Positions 12,201-24,272 of a stretch of DNA of 64,000 nt are shown here, one piece after another; position 1 is the stretch's first letter; every line of letters begins with the position of its first letter. The stretch is taken from contig OV050033.1 in assembly GCA_920105625.2 (NCBI GenBank), positions 19,116,001-19,180,000 of the forward strand, given 5' to 3'. Source of the DNA: Clusia tigrina. Taxonomy: Eukaryota > Arthropoda > Insecta > Diptera > Clusiidae. Under the pieces are notes generated by a model. It saw nothing but the letters and a program-made list of their open reading frames with translations, had not been told where the DNA came from and searched no databases. A program made the translations under genes and the position numbers.

Positions 12201-14199
12201 AAATATTAAAGAGCAAACTCAGCGTAATAGCTAAATGGAAAGGTAGCAGTCTCCCGCAATAACAGCACAATCAATTTAGGCCAAATTCAAACCGGCAACA
12301 GATCATTCGCCCTTTCAAATCAAATAAAAATTCAAAAATATTTAAAGTGATGTTATTGAAATGCCAAACATATTTGTGCAAATGTGTGATTGAGTCTACA
12401 AAAATGTGTCTGCGCGGTGTGTGTGAAAAATGTGGCTGTCAACACTCCACTACCGCCACCACCACTACCACCACCAACAACAACAACAACAACAACACCA
12501 CCGAAGAAAGAAAAACAAATGCTCGTAAAATGAATTGAAATCCTTTCGAAGTGTGCGATTGTGACGCTGATAGATGCGTAAATTGATGTCACAGTTGTGT
12601 TGTTGTAATTGTTGTTGTTGCTACTGTTTTATGATAGTGCGAACGCCGAGTCGCGCGGGTGTGACCGTCCATTCGCTCACACGTCGTTCGTTGCCTTTGT
12701 TTATTTGTTTGTTACTTTGTATTTTTGACGATGTTTGCGATTTGCGTGCGCCTCAAGTGATGATAACTGTCAAAGCGCCGCAAACACACACAGAGAAGAT
12801 GAAAAGCAAACCGCTGCAGACAGTGAGAAGAACGTCGTTGTCGCTGACAAAGTGATAAATGGGGTCGTATGCCCCTATGCTGAGGTTCGGCATGCACGCC
12901 GACATTCGCCTGACTCCTACCCGCCACAAGCCTCCTGGCTGCCACCCACGAACTGTCCTTGGCATGTTTGCATTTAAATTCATGAGTCTCTCTTTGTGAG
13001 TATGTGTGTGTGTATTTGTTTGGAACATAAAATATTTATTTGTTATTGTGAATTTGTCAATTTCGTTCAATGATTTGTCAAATATACTTACTCGTCAATA
13101 CCAGCGCACACACAGGCGCACACATGCCCTCACTCGCTCACGTAGCAGTACGCATAAAGCAAATATGATGTATCCTACAGTATCATATTACCAAGAATAT
13201 TCATAATTTTATTATTATTATTCTTTACGCTCTTTTTCTTCTTTCTTCGTCTACATTGTCACTCATACGCAAATTGTGGGAAAACACAAATCAAGCGTAG
13301 CGAAATTGCGTTTCCAGTTCATTTGACTTTTGTGCGCTTTCGTGCTGCTGCTACGCTGGAGACTGGTTGAAATTTTGCGGAAAATTTAATATTGCAGAAA
13401 TGCTTGGATACTCCTTTTCAAAATTAGTAAGCGGAATAATAATTTGTTAAAGAAATTAATACTGGGAAAACATTAATTAATCGTTATTCCTGGGGAAATC
13501 GCTCGATGGTGTCATTGTCTCAGGAAGTGGCATTCAACTGATGTTATACGAAAATTCAGCCAATTCCAAAGTATCAATTCTAAAATTAAAGTAACTCATT
13601 ATAAAACAACATCATATTCAACCACTTGCATGTGATTCTTGTTTCACAACGTGCATCAAATGAACTTGGTAGTGGTGGCTCAATTTATAGTAACATAAAA
13701 GTGGATATGAACCGAGTAGGAATCACATGCAAAAATTGTGAAAAATGTTTGAGTTACACTCATGTTTTTTTAGAAGAAAGTGCCTTTCTATACCAGCAAT
13801 TTATTGTCCTTTTTTAAAACGGCAAGAATAGTTAGGTTGTTGTTGTTGTTACGAGCCTTTTGACTTTTCATATATTTAAAGACTTCTCTGCCATGTATGT
13901 GATATCAGAGCAGGCAGAAAGCTGACTTGGGAGTTAAAATTTAAACTTGTTTCTGGAGAAATTATGAGTAGAGCACATGTTCAGTTAGAAGTAGGACATT
14001 ATATACATGCCTATATATTCATATCCTTAGTTTAGATATTTTTACCCCTTTCTTTGCGTTTCTTTTATTACTTATATATTTCAATGAAAGAGTGAAAGAA
14101 AGGGGGAAAATGTACCTCAACCAATTTGATATATTGTAGTCCTACATCATATACCTACTAAGGTATATGATATATATGAATGGTATGTAATGTATATGA
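12201..14199. other. No gene recognised; GC-richer block with simple repeats
   Basis: Between about 12400 and 13160 the DNA is richer in GC and in simple repeats: an ACC/AAC run at 12450-12498, TTG runs near 12600 and CA/GT runs near 13000 and 13110. This resembles fly promoter or 5' untranslated DNA, but no promoter can be defined. A TTG run lies at 13836-13850. No domain is recognisable in any frame. Confidence 0.5.
13626..13732. repeat. 13-bp perfect inverted repeat
   Basis: TTGCATGTGATTC at 13626-13638 is the reverse complement of GAATCACATGCAA at 13720-13732, separated by about 80 bases. It could mark a small hairpin or be chance. Confidence 0.6.
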
Positions 14200-14850
14200 A
14201 GGGTCTTCTATTAGTCCAACAGTTCTTCAGGAACTTAGCACTGAGTTGGGGTGCATTCCTCTAATAGCTCTGCCCTCGGGCCAGTAATGCCCCAGATATT
14301 TCTGCCTACTGCGAACTAACACTTCGGAATTCATTAGAAAGTGCTCTGGCGTTTCTTGTTTCAAATTTTCACGTGCTTATTGGTGAGAGTCCCAGTTTCA
14401 TGAGGTGGCTTCTTATATGAAAGTGGCCTATGAGATAGCCTATCAAGGTTCTTAAATTATTTTTACTCAACTGTAGACATTGAGATACACGTTTTGGGTT
14501 ATACTCTCCAATCATGGGCTGATATTGTCTAAGTTTTGGAAGTGAGGCCTAGTAATGTGATCTTCTCGATTTTTCCTCCTGTTTTAAGTTATCTTTTATG
14601 CTGTTTGCTCCTTAGCCAAAGAATGGTTCCGGTCCAATAAATGGTTTGGCTGCTCCAATCCTGGCAATACTATCCTCTTTGTCGTTTCCAAGGATCCCAG
14701 TGTATCCTGGGACCCATATTATGGAAAGTTTGTTGAAGCTTCGTAACTTATTTACAAGTTCTAAGCTTTCCCATAGTTTACAATGAATCTCGTAGGAATT
14801 GAGTGCTTTTATAGCTGCTTGGCTGTCAGACATGATAGCAATGTGTTGAC
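14200..14850 (-). pseudogene. RNase H and C-terminal fragment of a non-LTR retrotransposon
   Basis: The minus strand reads SDSQAAIKALNSYE near 14830, then IIWVPGYTGILGNDKEDSIAR near 14730-14660 (normally WVPGHxGIxGNExADxLAR; the His is Tyr here), then PEPFFG. Further on, near 14450-14400, it reads NLRTLIGYLIGHFHIRSHLMKLGLS, matching the conserved 'LTGH-----H----G' box that follows RNase H in these LINEs. The Cys/His cluster that follows is decayed. No reverse transcriptase lies upstream, so the copy is 5'-truncated or fragmented. Ends are approximate. Confidence 0.8.
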
Positions 14851-17283
14851 CCGCAAGGTTAAGTCGGAGCTTAAAGATAACACAGAGGCGAATTGTATGA
14901 CTTGTATATTAAATTGTTGACGACTTTTAACTATGGGAACTAAAATATTAATTGATCTATTGAATTAGATCCTGCGACAAACTCATTTGATTGTTATATT
15001 GACAACCAACAAACATTGTATTTGTTGAAGTGTTTTCTAACATAATCTACTAAATTAGACACGTTTTTTATAATAACCTGAACCTTGTATAGGACACTTT
15101 AATTTTGGTACCTATAATAGCCAGAATAGCAAGAAACTAAGTAACTTTGAGTCTCAAACTCTGGCACAGCAATACAGTGGTTGCATTTGTAACTATGATA
15201 TGGAAATACAAGTCATCAATATAATTAACACTTTGATTAATAGAAGTATAACTCTACAGCTCCTTAAGTCGTTTTCCCGTGACTAGAAACCAGCGTTTGA
15301 ATGAAAACTTTATCGTAATATATTAAATGGTTTTCGTTTATCACTTGAAACCAACTTCAGAGGATATTCCCCATTGCCAAATATTTTATCTAAAAGCAAA
15401 GCTGTTACTTTTAAACAAACAATAATATTTTTCATCTAAATTTAGAACACTTTCCTGAAGAATAGCTTTTCTCTTAGGAGACATATATATTCCTGTATAA
15501 AATTTCGGTTATGTGGGGGGTAGCTCAATTGATGGGAAATAATAAATATATATAAATGTACGTAACACAGTTGGAGTTAATATACTCTTAATGGCTTAAA
15601 GTACCGATTGCCACCTTGGAGTTGAATTTACTCCTTTGGTATGGCAAACAATTGAGGATTATATTTAGAACAGCTTTAAAAAATATGTGAAATAAATAAA
15701 CTAAATAAGTACAAATTCTGCACTACTGCTTAATTGGAGGGACACCTGATTATGTCTGCTGGCTTCATGTTTCTCACAACAATAAATCGTACTTACAATA
15801 TATTCTTGAGCTCCCACAGGAATCAAATGAAAACTATAATTTCAATGTAATCATATGCAGTATCCTTGTCTTCCCCAACTCCTGTACATATTTCTTCATT
15901 CATCCCCTTCACATGATATCCGCCTGTGGGCAATTCACTCCCATATTCGCAAGTTGATATCATTAGTGATAAGTGTCTGTGTCGGTATTTGTTATTTTAT
16001 GTGTCCAAAAATGTTTGTGTGTGCCTTAGGCACGGAATCTATTCCTCAGAAGGTTCAGTAGCTAACCATGTCTCGCAACTATAAAATTAACTATCCTATT
16101 TGGGTGGAAAGGAAGGCTGGTTTCCATACTTTTGTTATGTAAAGGCTCCTTTCACTCTTAATTGACTACACTGAAATCTTCGTATTAAATGCTGTGAAAT
16201 CACTTTTAATGTTGAAGTAAATTAAATTCTAATAATTGTGGGTATTTGAATGCTGAAGTAAATTAAATTATAATAATTGTGGGTATTTCAAAGATATCGT
16301 GGGCCCACCTGTGTGAAGAGCAAACCAATATTTATATTTGTTCCTTTCTTATATTTCCTCAATTTGTATGTTTTCACTTCAATTGAAGGTAGTGTGCTTT
16401 AAATTGAGTGAAAGGAACGAAACAAATTAGAAATTATTAATAGCGAAACAGACATTTCTAGGACGGAAGATCAACTTAATAAATATTCCAAAAATAAATC
16501 GAACTCCTTTACGAACTCCTTTACTTACACTGCATAGAATTCAACGAAATAGATTTTTATTAACTTTATTAGTATTATTATTAACTTATCTCTTAAATTT
16601 ACATTTAGCAAAAGGAAAACGAAACATAAAAACCGAAGGACTAAAATTTATCTGCAGAAAAATGTCATGTATTTCATTCACATTCATGTGAACAAAGGGA
16701 AGGGATCGGATTTGTATATCAAATTGAAACGGAAATCCGAAAGTGTCCAACCAAGATCTAAATAAGCGCTGATTACCCAGTTGTTTCCTCAGTGTCATTT
16801 TCATTTTGACATTTATTTATTCATAAAATTATTTACAATTTTATCAAAATAAAACTATTATAAAGTTTTTTCCTGTGTGGAAATGAAGAAGTACATCAAA
16901 TTCTATTTCCTGTGTGAAAAAGTTCTGACTTTTTATACTCAGTAAACAAAACTAAGAAGGATTGAGCAAACTTTTCCCTCCTTTCTAAAACTTTATAAAT
17001 TTTTAATTCTTTTATTACAGCCAGGATAACAAACGTGTCAACGTCACTGAATGCTTGGCGAGTTTATTATAACAACAAACACAAATATGTCAAAAATAAA
17101 TGAAGATAAAATGAAGTTGAAAGCTGGAACAATAGTAAAGTGTGACAGAAAAGAAGCGAGAATTTTCAACTAAGCTTTCTTTTGAAAAGTTTCCTTTGAT
17201 TTAAAAAAGGATATGATACAATCTGATTATCATTTAATCGACCACTTTGAGTTTAATTTGTGGATTGTTAATAGAGAAGAAGT
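14851..17283. other. No gene recognised
   Basis: AT-rich DNA. A 41-bp tandem duplication lies at 16209-16289. No recognisable protein motif or further repeat family was seen. Confidence 0.55.
16209..16289. repeat. 41-bp tandem duplication
   Basis: GAAGTAAATTAAATT at 16214 recurs at 16255, each followed by a near-identical TAATAATTGTGGGTATTT. There are about two units. Confidence 0.85.
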
Positions 17284-17296
17284 AGAAGAGTATATG
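17284..17296. repeat. 5' target-site duplication of SINE copy A
   Basis: AGAAGAGTATATG, identical to 17509-17521 on the other side of the SINE. Confidence 0.8.
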
Positions 17297-17508
17297 GTAT
17301 GAAAGCCACCCTCTGTGGTCTAGTGGTAAACATGCTACACTCACACCCCGGGGGTCGCAGGTTCAAATCCTGCCACGGGCTTGGTCTCCAAAATGCTTCT
17401 TTCTATAAAATCTTTTTCTCTTCGAGTCGAAAGCCTCTGTAGCTAGTACTCATTTCCCCAACACCTTGCACTCATAATTATTATAATATGATAATAATAA
17501 TAATAAGA
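17297..17508 (+). mobile_element. tRNA-derived SINE, copy A (best-preserved copy)
   Basis: The head contains a good RNA polymerase III box A (TGGTCTAGTGG near 17316) and box B (GGTTCAAATCC near 17361), in the spacing and context of a tRNA (a CACGGGC segment follows box B). The body has CTTTTTCTCTTCGAGTCG, then AGTACTCATTTCCCCAA, then CTTGCACTCATAATTATT, and ends in an ATA repeat. Perfect 13-bp direct repeats flank it, as expected for LINE-mediated insertion. It is not a functional tRNA gene because it continues into a tRNA-unrelated body. Related copies lie at 4325, 28590, 32428, 39728 and 57705. Confidence 0.9.
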
Positions 17509-17521
17509 AGAAGAGTATATG
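17509..17521. repeat. 3' target-site duplication of SINE copy A
   Basis: AGAAGAGTATATG repeats the 5' flank exactly. Confidence 0.8.
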
Positions 17522-20500
17522 AAGCATTTCCCACAGTTCCATTAGGATTGCCATCACAGTTTGAGGCTTACTTATATTCTACCTCATATCCGGCCGCAAA
17601 AAAATTTGAGTAGTAAAAAAATTCATTAATAATAATAATAAGTATTAAAATTCACTACACTCTCTGAGGTTATATAGGTAATATTCTCGTACTATACAAA
17701 ACATTCACTTGATTATCCTTTACATTGAACAAGAAATTTTCAGTGCATTGTTAATATTATGAGTACGGAACATAATTGTCCCCGAATATATCCTGTTACT
17801 CATTTGTATGCTACGTCCTGCATCTAAATATATATGAATAATAATCAGTGATCAACCGCTAACAAATAAAATATGAGGTAATTCAAAAACTGCCACTAAT
17901 TACAGCATAACTAGCCAAATATGATAAGAGGAATCGACTTAATATGCAGAATTCCGATATACAATAAGGAATAAGCTTCAATGATATAAGGACGCAATTA
18001 ACGACCGTATAAAAATCCGATTTGTTAAGGAATATAAAAGCGTGAAGCATCACCGATGATAAAGTGGGATAATTTCCGATAGAACGGGAATCGACTTCAT
18101 ATGAGACACAAAACCAATCATTATCTCATTGATAATGTAGTGAGCGGCAACTGAACTTAATTCAGAACCCCTTACCAAAATGATAAATGAATAACTGAAA
18201 TAATCTATTAGCTCGAAAGAAACATATTATCGCAAACAGGCAAACAGAATAGTTACGAAATTATGTGTCATGACAATGTTGAACTACCTGGGTATAAGAA
18301 ATCTTCTGGTGAAGGGACAGAACACGTAGAAATCATTCTTAAACTAAAAAGTCAGTTAATACTGAATTAGATAATTGTACACAAAATAATGCAGACTATG
18401 GCTGCATTCACGATCTTAGGCAATTGACCACATTAACCTCTTTAGCGCTTATACTAAATCACAAAAAATTTCATTGATGATATAATGAAGCAATCGCATT
18501 TTACTGAGTGGTTTCCGTTTCTTTACTGACACTCGGACTACCGAAGCAAATTTGTGGCTTAAATTTTGACGCACGCAATTATTAAATTTATGTTTACATG
18601 TGCGTAATAAAAAATTCAACAGCAGCAAAGTCCCTTTGCAGCCCTGTCCCACCCAAGCACTGCAGTAAGTCTATTAACGCTTCGGTGCTCTGTGCAGGCT
18701 GAAATCATAAAAACCGAGCCTTTACACTTCAGCAGCCTATCTCTTCGGCAGGAGCGACTGTGTGATAAGTGCGTCGCAGTCATCGTCGCAATGTTTACAT
18801 TTTCGACATAAATGCCACCCCAGTCCCAAATGCCCGGGTACTTATAAACTCCTTTGTACATAATAAAATGGGAATACGTATAAATTCCTTTCATTATTGC
18901 TACAAAATGAGCTGCGAATGTATGAGCAATCACACACACAAACATAGCCACATACACAGGAACACATATATACATATTTAAACACGCCTTGAAGAGTTTG
19001 CATGTGTGATTTTTATTCCTGTGTATACGATTATGTGGAACTTTATTCACTGTTCTGGTTGTTATTTATGTGTTTGTATTTATATATGCATTAAATGAAA
19101 TTACACTCTCCTCCTCCAGACTCCGGCCGCACACTCCAAACACTCTGAGGCATTTGACTTCGTAGTTGGAGCATCCGTTTGTGAGAAGCCACTGGCAAAC
19201 TGCCCCAAAAGGCCACACGCAATTCAAGCGAAAATTTGTTGAGAGGCTTTTATTATTATTAATAAAAATGGGTCTGTTTCAGACGAAATTTAAGTAATTA
19301 TTTGAGAGCAGTATTCAATATTTTTAAAATTTTTCTGCAGTCATTCATCTTGGAGAGAAACGTCAATGGTATTAAAAATAAATGGAAAATTATTTAAATT
19401 TCGTATGGCAAATTTGTGTTTTTACTTATGAACAGTTCCCTATTGAGGGTGGTAGTCGAAAACTAAGTAACGAAGAAGATCGACTTACAGAGCAAGGAAA
19501 ATTGTGTGAATGAAATGTCTATGTATGGGAGTGTATAATACTGAGACCTGACTATATACCCTGACCAGCAATGAGATCAAATCTGGTCCCTGGATATAAC
19601 TCCAACACCATTCAATACAATACGAATCTACTAAGAGTGACTTCTAGCAAAATGGTCCGCTAATGAGATCAAGGTTCAGAGTGAAGCAAAACATATTGCC
19701 AGTTTCTGCACAGAAGTTTTATACTGAGTCAACCATGAAACTTTGGAATGTGTGTCGCCACATGGGTGGGCTCAACCAAATATGACCTTACCTGACACAA
19801 GAGGAGGTTAAAAGTTCATAAAGTTTCCCACATAACATTCTAAGTACTTTGTCAACCAAACTTACAAGAATGCAGTGTGAATGGTGATGTGCCAGATTAC
19901 AAATTAAGGACATTTCTATGAAGAACCATATTTTGAGACTTAGCGATACAAATAACAGAATTCGATTTTTTCGTTTTGATACTAGACAATTGATCGATGA
20001 TTTCCTTGTGTGTTTCGATAATTGAATGTTATCAAAACAGAAGAATTCAGTGTGAATTTTCTTATTTGAATTAAATAAGGACCTCACTTGTATTATTTTC
20101 AAACAATTTGTGATTCCTCTCTAATTTGTATTATTACTCTCTCTTTCCTTCATCTCTAATTTGTATCTTTTCTTTCATATTCGTCATTTTGTTATTTATA
20201 AAAGTTATAAAGAAGTTTTCAATGTGTACCTGGCTTTACTTTGGAGGTACTCAAATGAGTACAACTCCTACATCGATATAGCTGGCCATCATATCCTTCA
20301 CAGGACTCTCAAGTTTACTTCTCTCTATAAACCTAGCCTTATTTGCAATAAATTTATGTAATGCATTTCTACAGATATCTAGGGATTCCCATATAACAGC
20401 ATTGCAGATTCTACAATTGCGTAGTGTGTTTCAGGGAAAAGTTACAACAAGGCCAGTCAATACAACGACGGCAATGCAGCAGATCACAGAAAGTTTAAAC

Positions 20501-20870
20501 CAAGGCCAACAAAAGTTTTCCAACAAGGACGATGTATCTATAGCTAGATAAACCCCCTGGAATAATCAGGGCACAATTCTTTGTTAAGGCCAAGGTATTT
20601 GCCATATAAAATTGAAGTTTTTCTGTAGTGTTGTTTTTTAAAGCTTTCACGATTCATTGCGGTAATTTTCACCTGATGCCCATGCAGCCATTTGTCAACC
20701 GAGTGCAGCTGGGGTAAATCATTTCAAGGACACACCAGCCATGCCAAAGGTTGTGGGAGAACTGCACCTGGCTTTGCTTTAACTGGTTGTAATGTTCGGT
20801 TTAATAATGCACACACTTGCAAACCAACTTTTCAAGTGAAATGTGCGCAAGCCGAAACCCCAACCTACAG

Positions 20871-20914
<44 letters not shown>

Positions 20915-23305
20915 AAAGTTTCAACTTCACATGCTGACATTCAGCATTCATACATGAAACTTTCCTTTTCATACACTGGCATATGAAAAGGTAAATGAAA
21001 AAAGAAAAACATCATAATTAATGTGCTACGAGGCTGGTAAAACTCTGTCGATACACGAGTAATAATGCGCCTTGGCTGGAGCTGCCTGCGGCTACGACTG
21101 TGGCTGTGCCATTAGGAATAAAATTCCATAATTAATTAAATCATGAGCGCACTCCGCTATGCAGCCTGCTCAACAGGGGGGAAAGAAGCTCACCGATGTG
21201 TAAATATTTACGCTACTAATTCCAAACAAAAAACTTACGACAACAAGTACTCGCATTTAAATTGCGAGAGGAGCGAGCATTCTCCCTCTGAGGTACGGCA
21301 AACACATGCCAGCCGGCAGTAGTAAATGCCGTAAATAAAAGATTTGGCGTACAATTAGCAAAGCGACAAAAGACTTACGCTCCAAAAGTCATCAAAAGCA
21401 ACAAAAACGCAAATGTCGAATTAAAAAGAAAATGAGGATTTTTACTGCTGCGGAAGAGCACAGAGCAGAGCAGCCCAAGTGCGCCACAGCCGCCAGTCAG
21501 ACCTGGAGTAAATGCGTAGAAAGTCTGTGTGAAAATTTAGACAAGGCCGGCATGCAAGGGTCGTGCGACGCGCGCCAATGTCCTCTGCAACCGCAGCTCA
21601 TCAACACTGGGGGCATGCATGTTTAGCAGGACACTTTCGTATTACTTTTTCTTCCGCTTTCTTTTTTTATTATCATCAATCTTTTTGCCATAATTTTGTG
21701 TATAAACTCTCGCGCGAAACAAGGTGTTCTTGCTATTATGAAGGGTAGCTTTAGGCGGGGGTAAAAAGCGGGCAAGTACTTGTAGCAAGAAAGCGCAAGT
21801 ACTTGTGGGAAAGAAGACCGCTACCATGGTACTCGTAGGATGACGCCGAAGGACGAAGTGTTTATTTTCCGGTGTTGCGCACATTTCTGCTTCTTTCTGC
21901 CTTTTCTTCGTGCGACTGTCAATTCCCATTAACTTTAGACACCTCAGCGGACTGCCAGCGTTCATTGTGGCCTGTTTTTGAGTGATGCTGTGGGTGCGCA
22001 CTTGATGACATTTCACAAATATTTATGAAAGAAATCAAGGTTTTTGCATTATAAATTTATGAGAATTTCGTCCCTTTGATTTTGCCCCCTTTTTTCGTTT
22101 TGCTCTCAATTTCTTCCTTCTCTGGTTGCCTGTCATGTTCCGGCATTACTTGGATTTGTTTCTGAACATGTTGAAAATGCTGCTGACAATGTTGTCCACA
22201 GGCGGCAACGATGGCCCGTAACAAACCCACTCATGTCGTGTAATTCATAAATCATATTTTTTGAGGAGCTCACTTGGGTGTCAAGGGATTGGTTTACACC
22301 CTGGTGGTGGAGGATAGTTTGTGCTGTTCTGAGCGTTGTTCCAGAAATGTGCCGTATGCAAATTATTGCACGTCACGTTTGTAATTAATCATTGTAAATA
22401 AAAGGAATTGAAATGTTGTGGAATGTTTGACAGCTGAAAAATTATACAGCATCGGAGCTGGGCCGGTCGGTTTATTTTGCCTCAAGAAGTTTTTACATGT
22501 ATGTTTGTAAACTCACAAAAACAATGCACCCAAACAATGATAATGCACAAATTGAATTATAAACAATGGAAATAAATTAAAATCTGTAAGGATAAAAACT
22601 GAACATGGGTTCAGTCTTCGTTAGAAGTAATCATTTTAAAAAGGTTGAGCTGAAATCAAGACTTTCTTTGTTGTTATATAAACATATTCGGGTTCAACAT
22701 GTTTGCAAACAGGGCCAATAGAAAATTTCTAAGATCCACGCCCAACGTTTTTCAAATAAAGACATGAAATATTGACAAAACGAAGCTATCAAATGCAATT
22801 TGAGTTATAGGTCGGAGGTGATTCCCTGTTGCTTTGTCTATAATGCCAAATTGAAAAGCTATTGAAAGCAGTGAACCTTTGTGCATAGTTAAGGCCATAA
22901 AATAACATTTCCAACGCTTGATAGTTACAATGCTTAATACTTCATACATAAAGCACTATAAACCCTTGGGAAGCTAATTGAATAGTACTTGAAACTTTAT
23001 ATTTTTACGTGAAACTTTAAGGTTTAGCTCGAAGCACTGGAAGACCGCACCCCAAAGCCCTGCAAAGTTATATATATACTCATGATCCTATATTTTAAAT
23101 GTCTGTTACCTCTTTATTCTACTCTCACACTACTCCCTGGCAGTGCTGGAAGCTTTATAAATACCATAAGAAGCCTATTTTATAAATGTAAATCAAACGA
23201 TTCGAATAGTGTTTTCATAACTTTTGGATTAAAACATGAAACATGCCTCCTTTATCTCTAAATCGAGGGTAAGGACGAGTATACCTCCTCTTGGCATTTT
23301 TGAAG
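17522..23305. other. No gene recognised
   Basis: The longest frame is about 140 codons at 18616-19050 on the minus strand and shows no domain. The stretch holds an ATA/TAA run near 17625-17645, a CAG run (20872-20912) and GC-richer, non-repetitive blocks at about 18650-19220 and 21000-22200. These blocks look like single-copy fly noncoding DNA, but no specific element can be named. Confidence 0.5.
20872..20912. repeat. CAG/AGC microsatellite
   Basis: An uninterrupted run of about 13 to 14 AGC units. In one frame it would encode poly-serine, but the surrounding frame has no other coding character. Confidence 0.95.
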
Positions 23306-23365
23306 GCAGTCACAATGGACATAGATGTCTCCGAGTGGATGTGCGCCTTCGCAACCTAACCTAAC
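23306..23365 (+). mobile_element. Non-LTR retrotransposon 3' tail fragment
   Basis: AGTCACAATGGACATAGATG, then GTGGATGTGCGCC, then CCTAACCTAACC. This is the tail pattern seen at the ends of LINE copies in this window. It directly adjoins the Jockey reverse transcriptase fragment that starts just downstream on the same strand. Confidence 0.55.
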
Positions 23366-23862
23366 CTATCCCTAAATGGTGTAATGATCCCACAAGCAAG
23401 CGATGTGAAGTATCTTGGCATACATTTAGGTAGATGACTCACCTGGCGAAGGCACATCAAGGTCAAAAAACTACAACTAAAGCTACAGTCAAATACTTTC
23501 CTAAACAGCAGGTCAAAATTGAGTATGGAAAATAAAATTCTTCTATACAAAGTGGTTATTAAACCCAAAAATGGCCATTGGACCTACGCCATTCAACTCT
23601 AAGACTCCGCCAGAATTTCAAATATAGAATTGATTCAATGATTTCAATCTAAAATACTACGTGCAATAAACAAAGAGAAGCGGTACTTTAAAAATCATAG
23701 ACTATATACGGGATTAAACATTCCAACTGTTCAAGAAGAAATCATTCAGTTCAAAAGAGCCCACAAAATAAAATCACACTCTCACCCGAATATTATAGAT
23801 AAGGACTTGCTCAAGGAACCTGATTCATCACGTCTTAAAATATTTAACTTTTTAAAATGAAT
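23366..23862 (+). pseudogene. Jockey-type LINE reverse transcriptase C-terminal fragment
   Basis: The + strand reads NGVMIPQASDVKYLGIHLGR, then LTWRRHIKVKKLQLKL, NSRSKLSMENKILLYKVVIKP, then FQSKILRAINKEKRYFKNHRLYTGLNIPTVQEEI and ends at FNFLK-stop. This is the thumb and C-terminal portion of a Jockey-clade reverse transcriptase. In-frame stops follow HLGR, AIQL and IELIQ. Everything upstream of the VKYLG box is absent. An ATTT-rich tract (23873-23900) follows. Confidence 0.85.
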
Positions 23863-23989
23863 GTATATTTCATTTATTTTATTTATTTATTTATTTATCT
23901 CTACAAATTGATCTTAGGACATTAAGGTAATAACCTTTTTAAGCTGTCCTAACGACATGAAGTTAAATTTGAATTTAATATTATATCAC

Positions 23990-24272
23990 TTGTTCTGATC
24001 TCTGCAGAACTCTCTCAATGCAATTAAACTGCTTTGAAAAGAATCCTGTGAAAAGCACTTGATGCAGTGTTTCAACGAGAAATCCAAAAGTTCTTCAACG
24101 ATGGCATCATGGCTCTATCCGAAAAATGGCAAAACATTGTCGATAATATCGGACCATATTGGGTTGAAATAAATTCATTTCCACACTATAAAAAAACCAG
24201 TCGAATTTTCTTTAAAAAAAACGCCACATACTTTTTCCCAGAGCAAACAGCATTTTATTTTGATTGATTTTT
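23990..24272 (+). pseudogene. Probable mariner transposase C-terminal fragment
   Basis: The frame at 24067-24267 reads REIQKFFNDGIMALSEKWQN, then IVDNIGPYWVEI. This resembles the C-terminal end of Tc1/mariner transposases ('--FF--GI--L--RWQK-V---G-Y'). No catalytic motifs are seen nearby. It is a short relic. The alternative is a chance frame, but the spacing of GI, L, W and the terminal GxY fits the family. Confidence 0.5.

Noticed and set aside
17316..17385. Possible functional tRNA gene (good box A and box B)
   Set aside because: The sequence continues into a body and tail shared with five other SINE copies and is flanked by target duplications, so it is a SINE head. No proper terminator run directly follows the tRNA-like part.
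18616..19050. 144-codon minus-strand frame
   Set aside because: No recognisable domain, composition like noncoding DNA, and overlapping frames on the other strand.
20692..20937. Poly-serine protein
   Set aside because: The serine run is only the AGC microsatellite read in one frame; the rest of the frame has no coding character.
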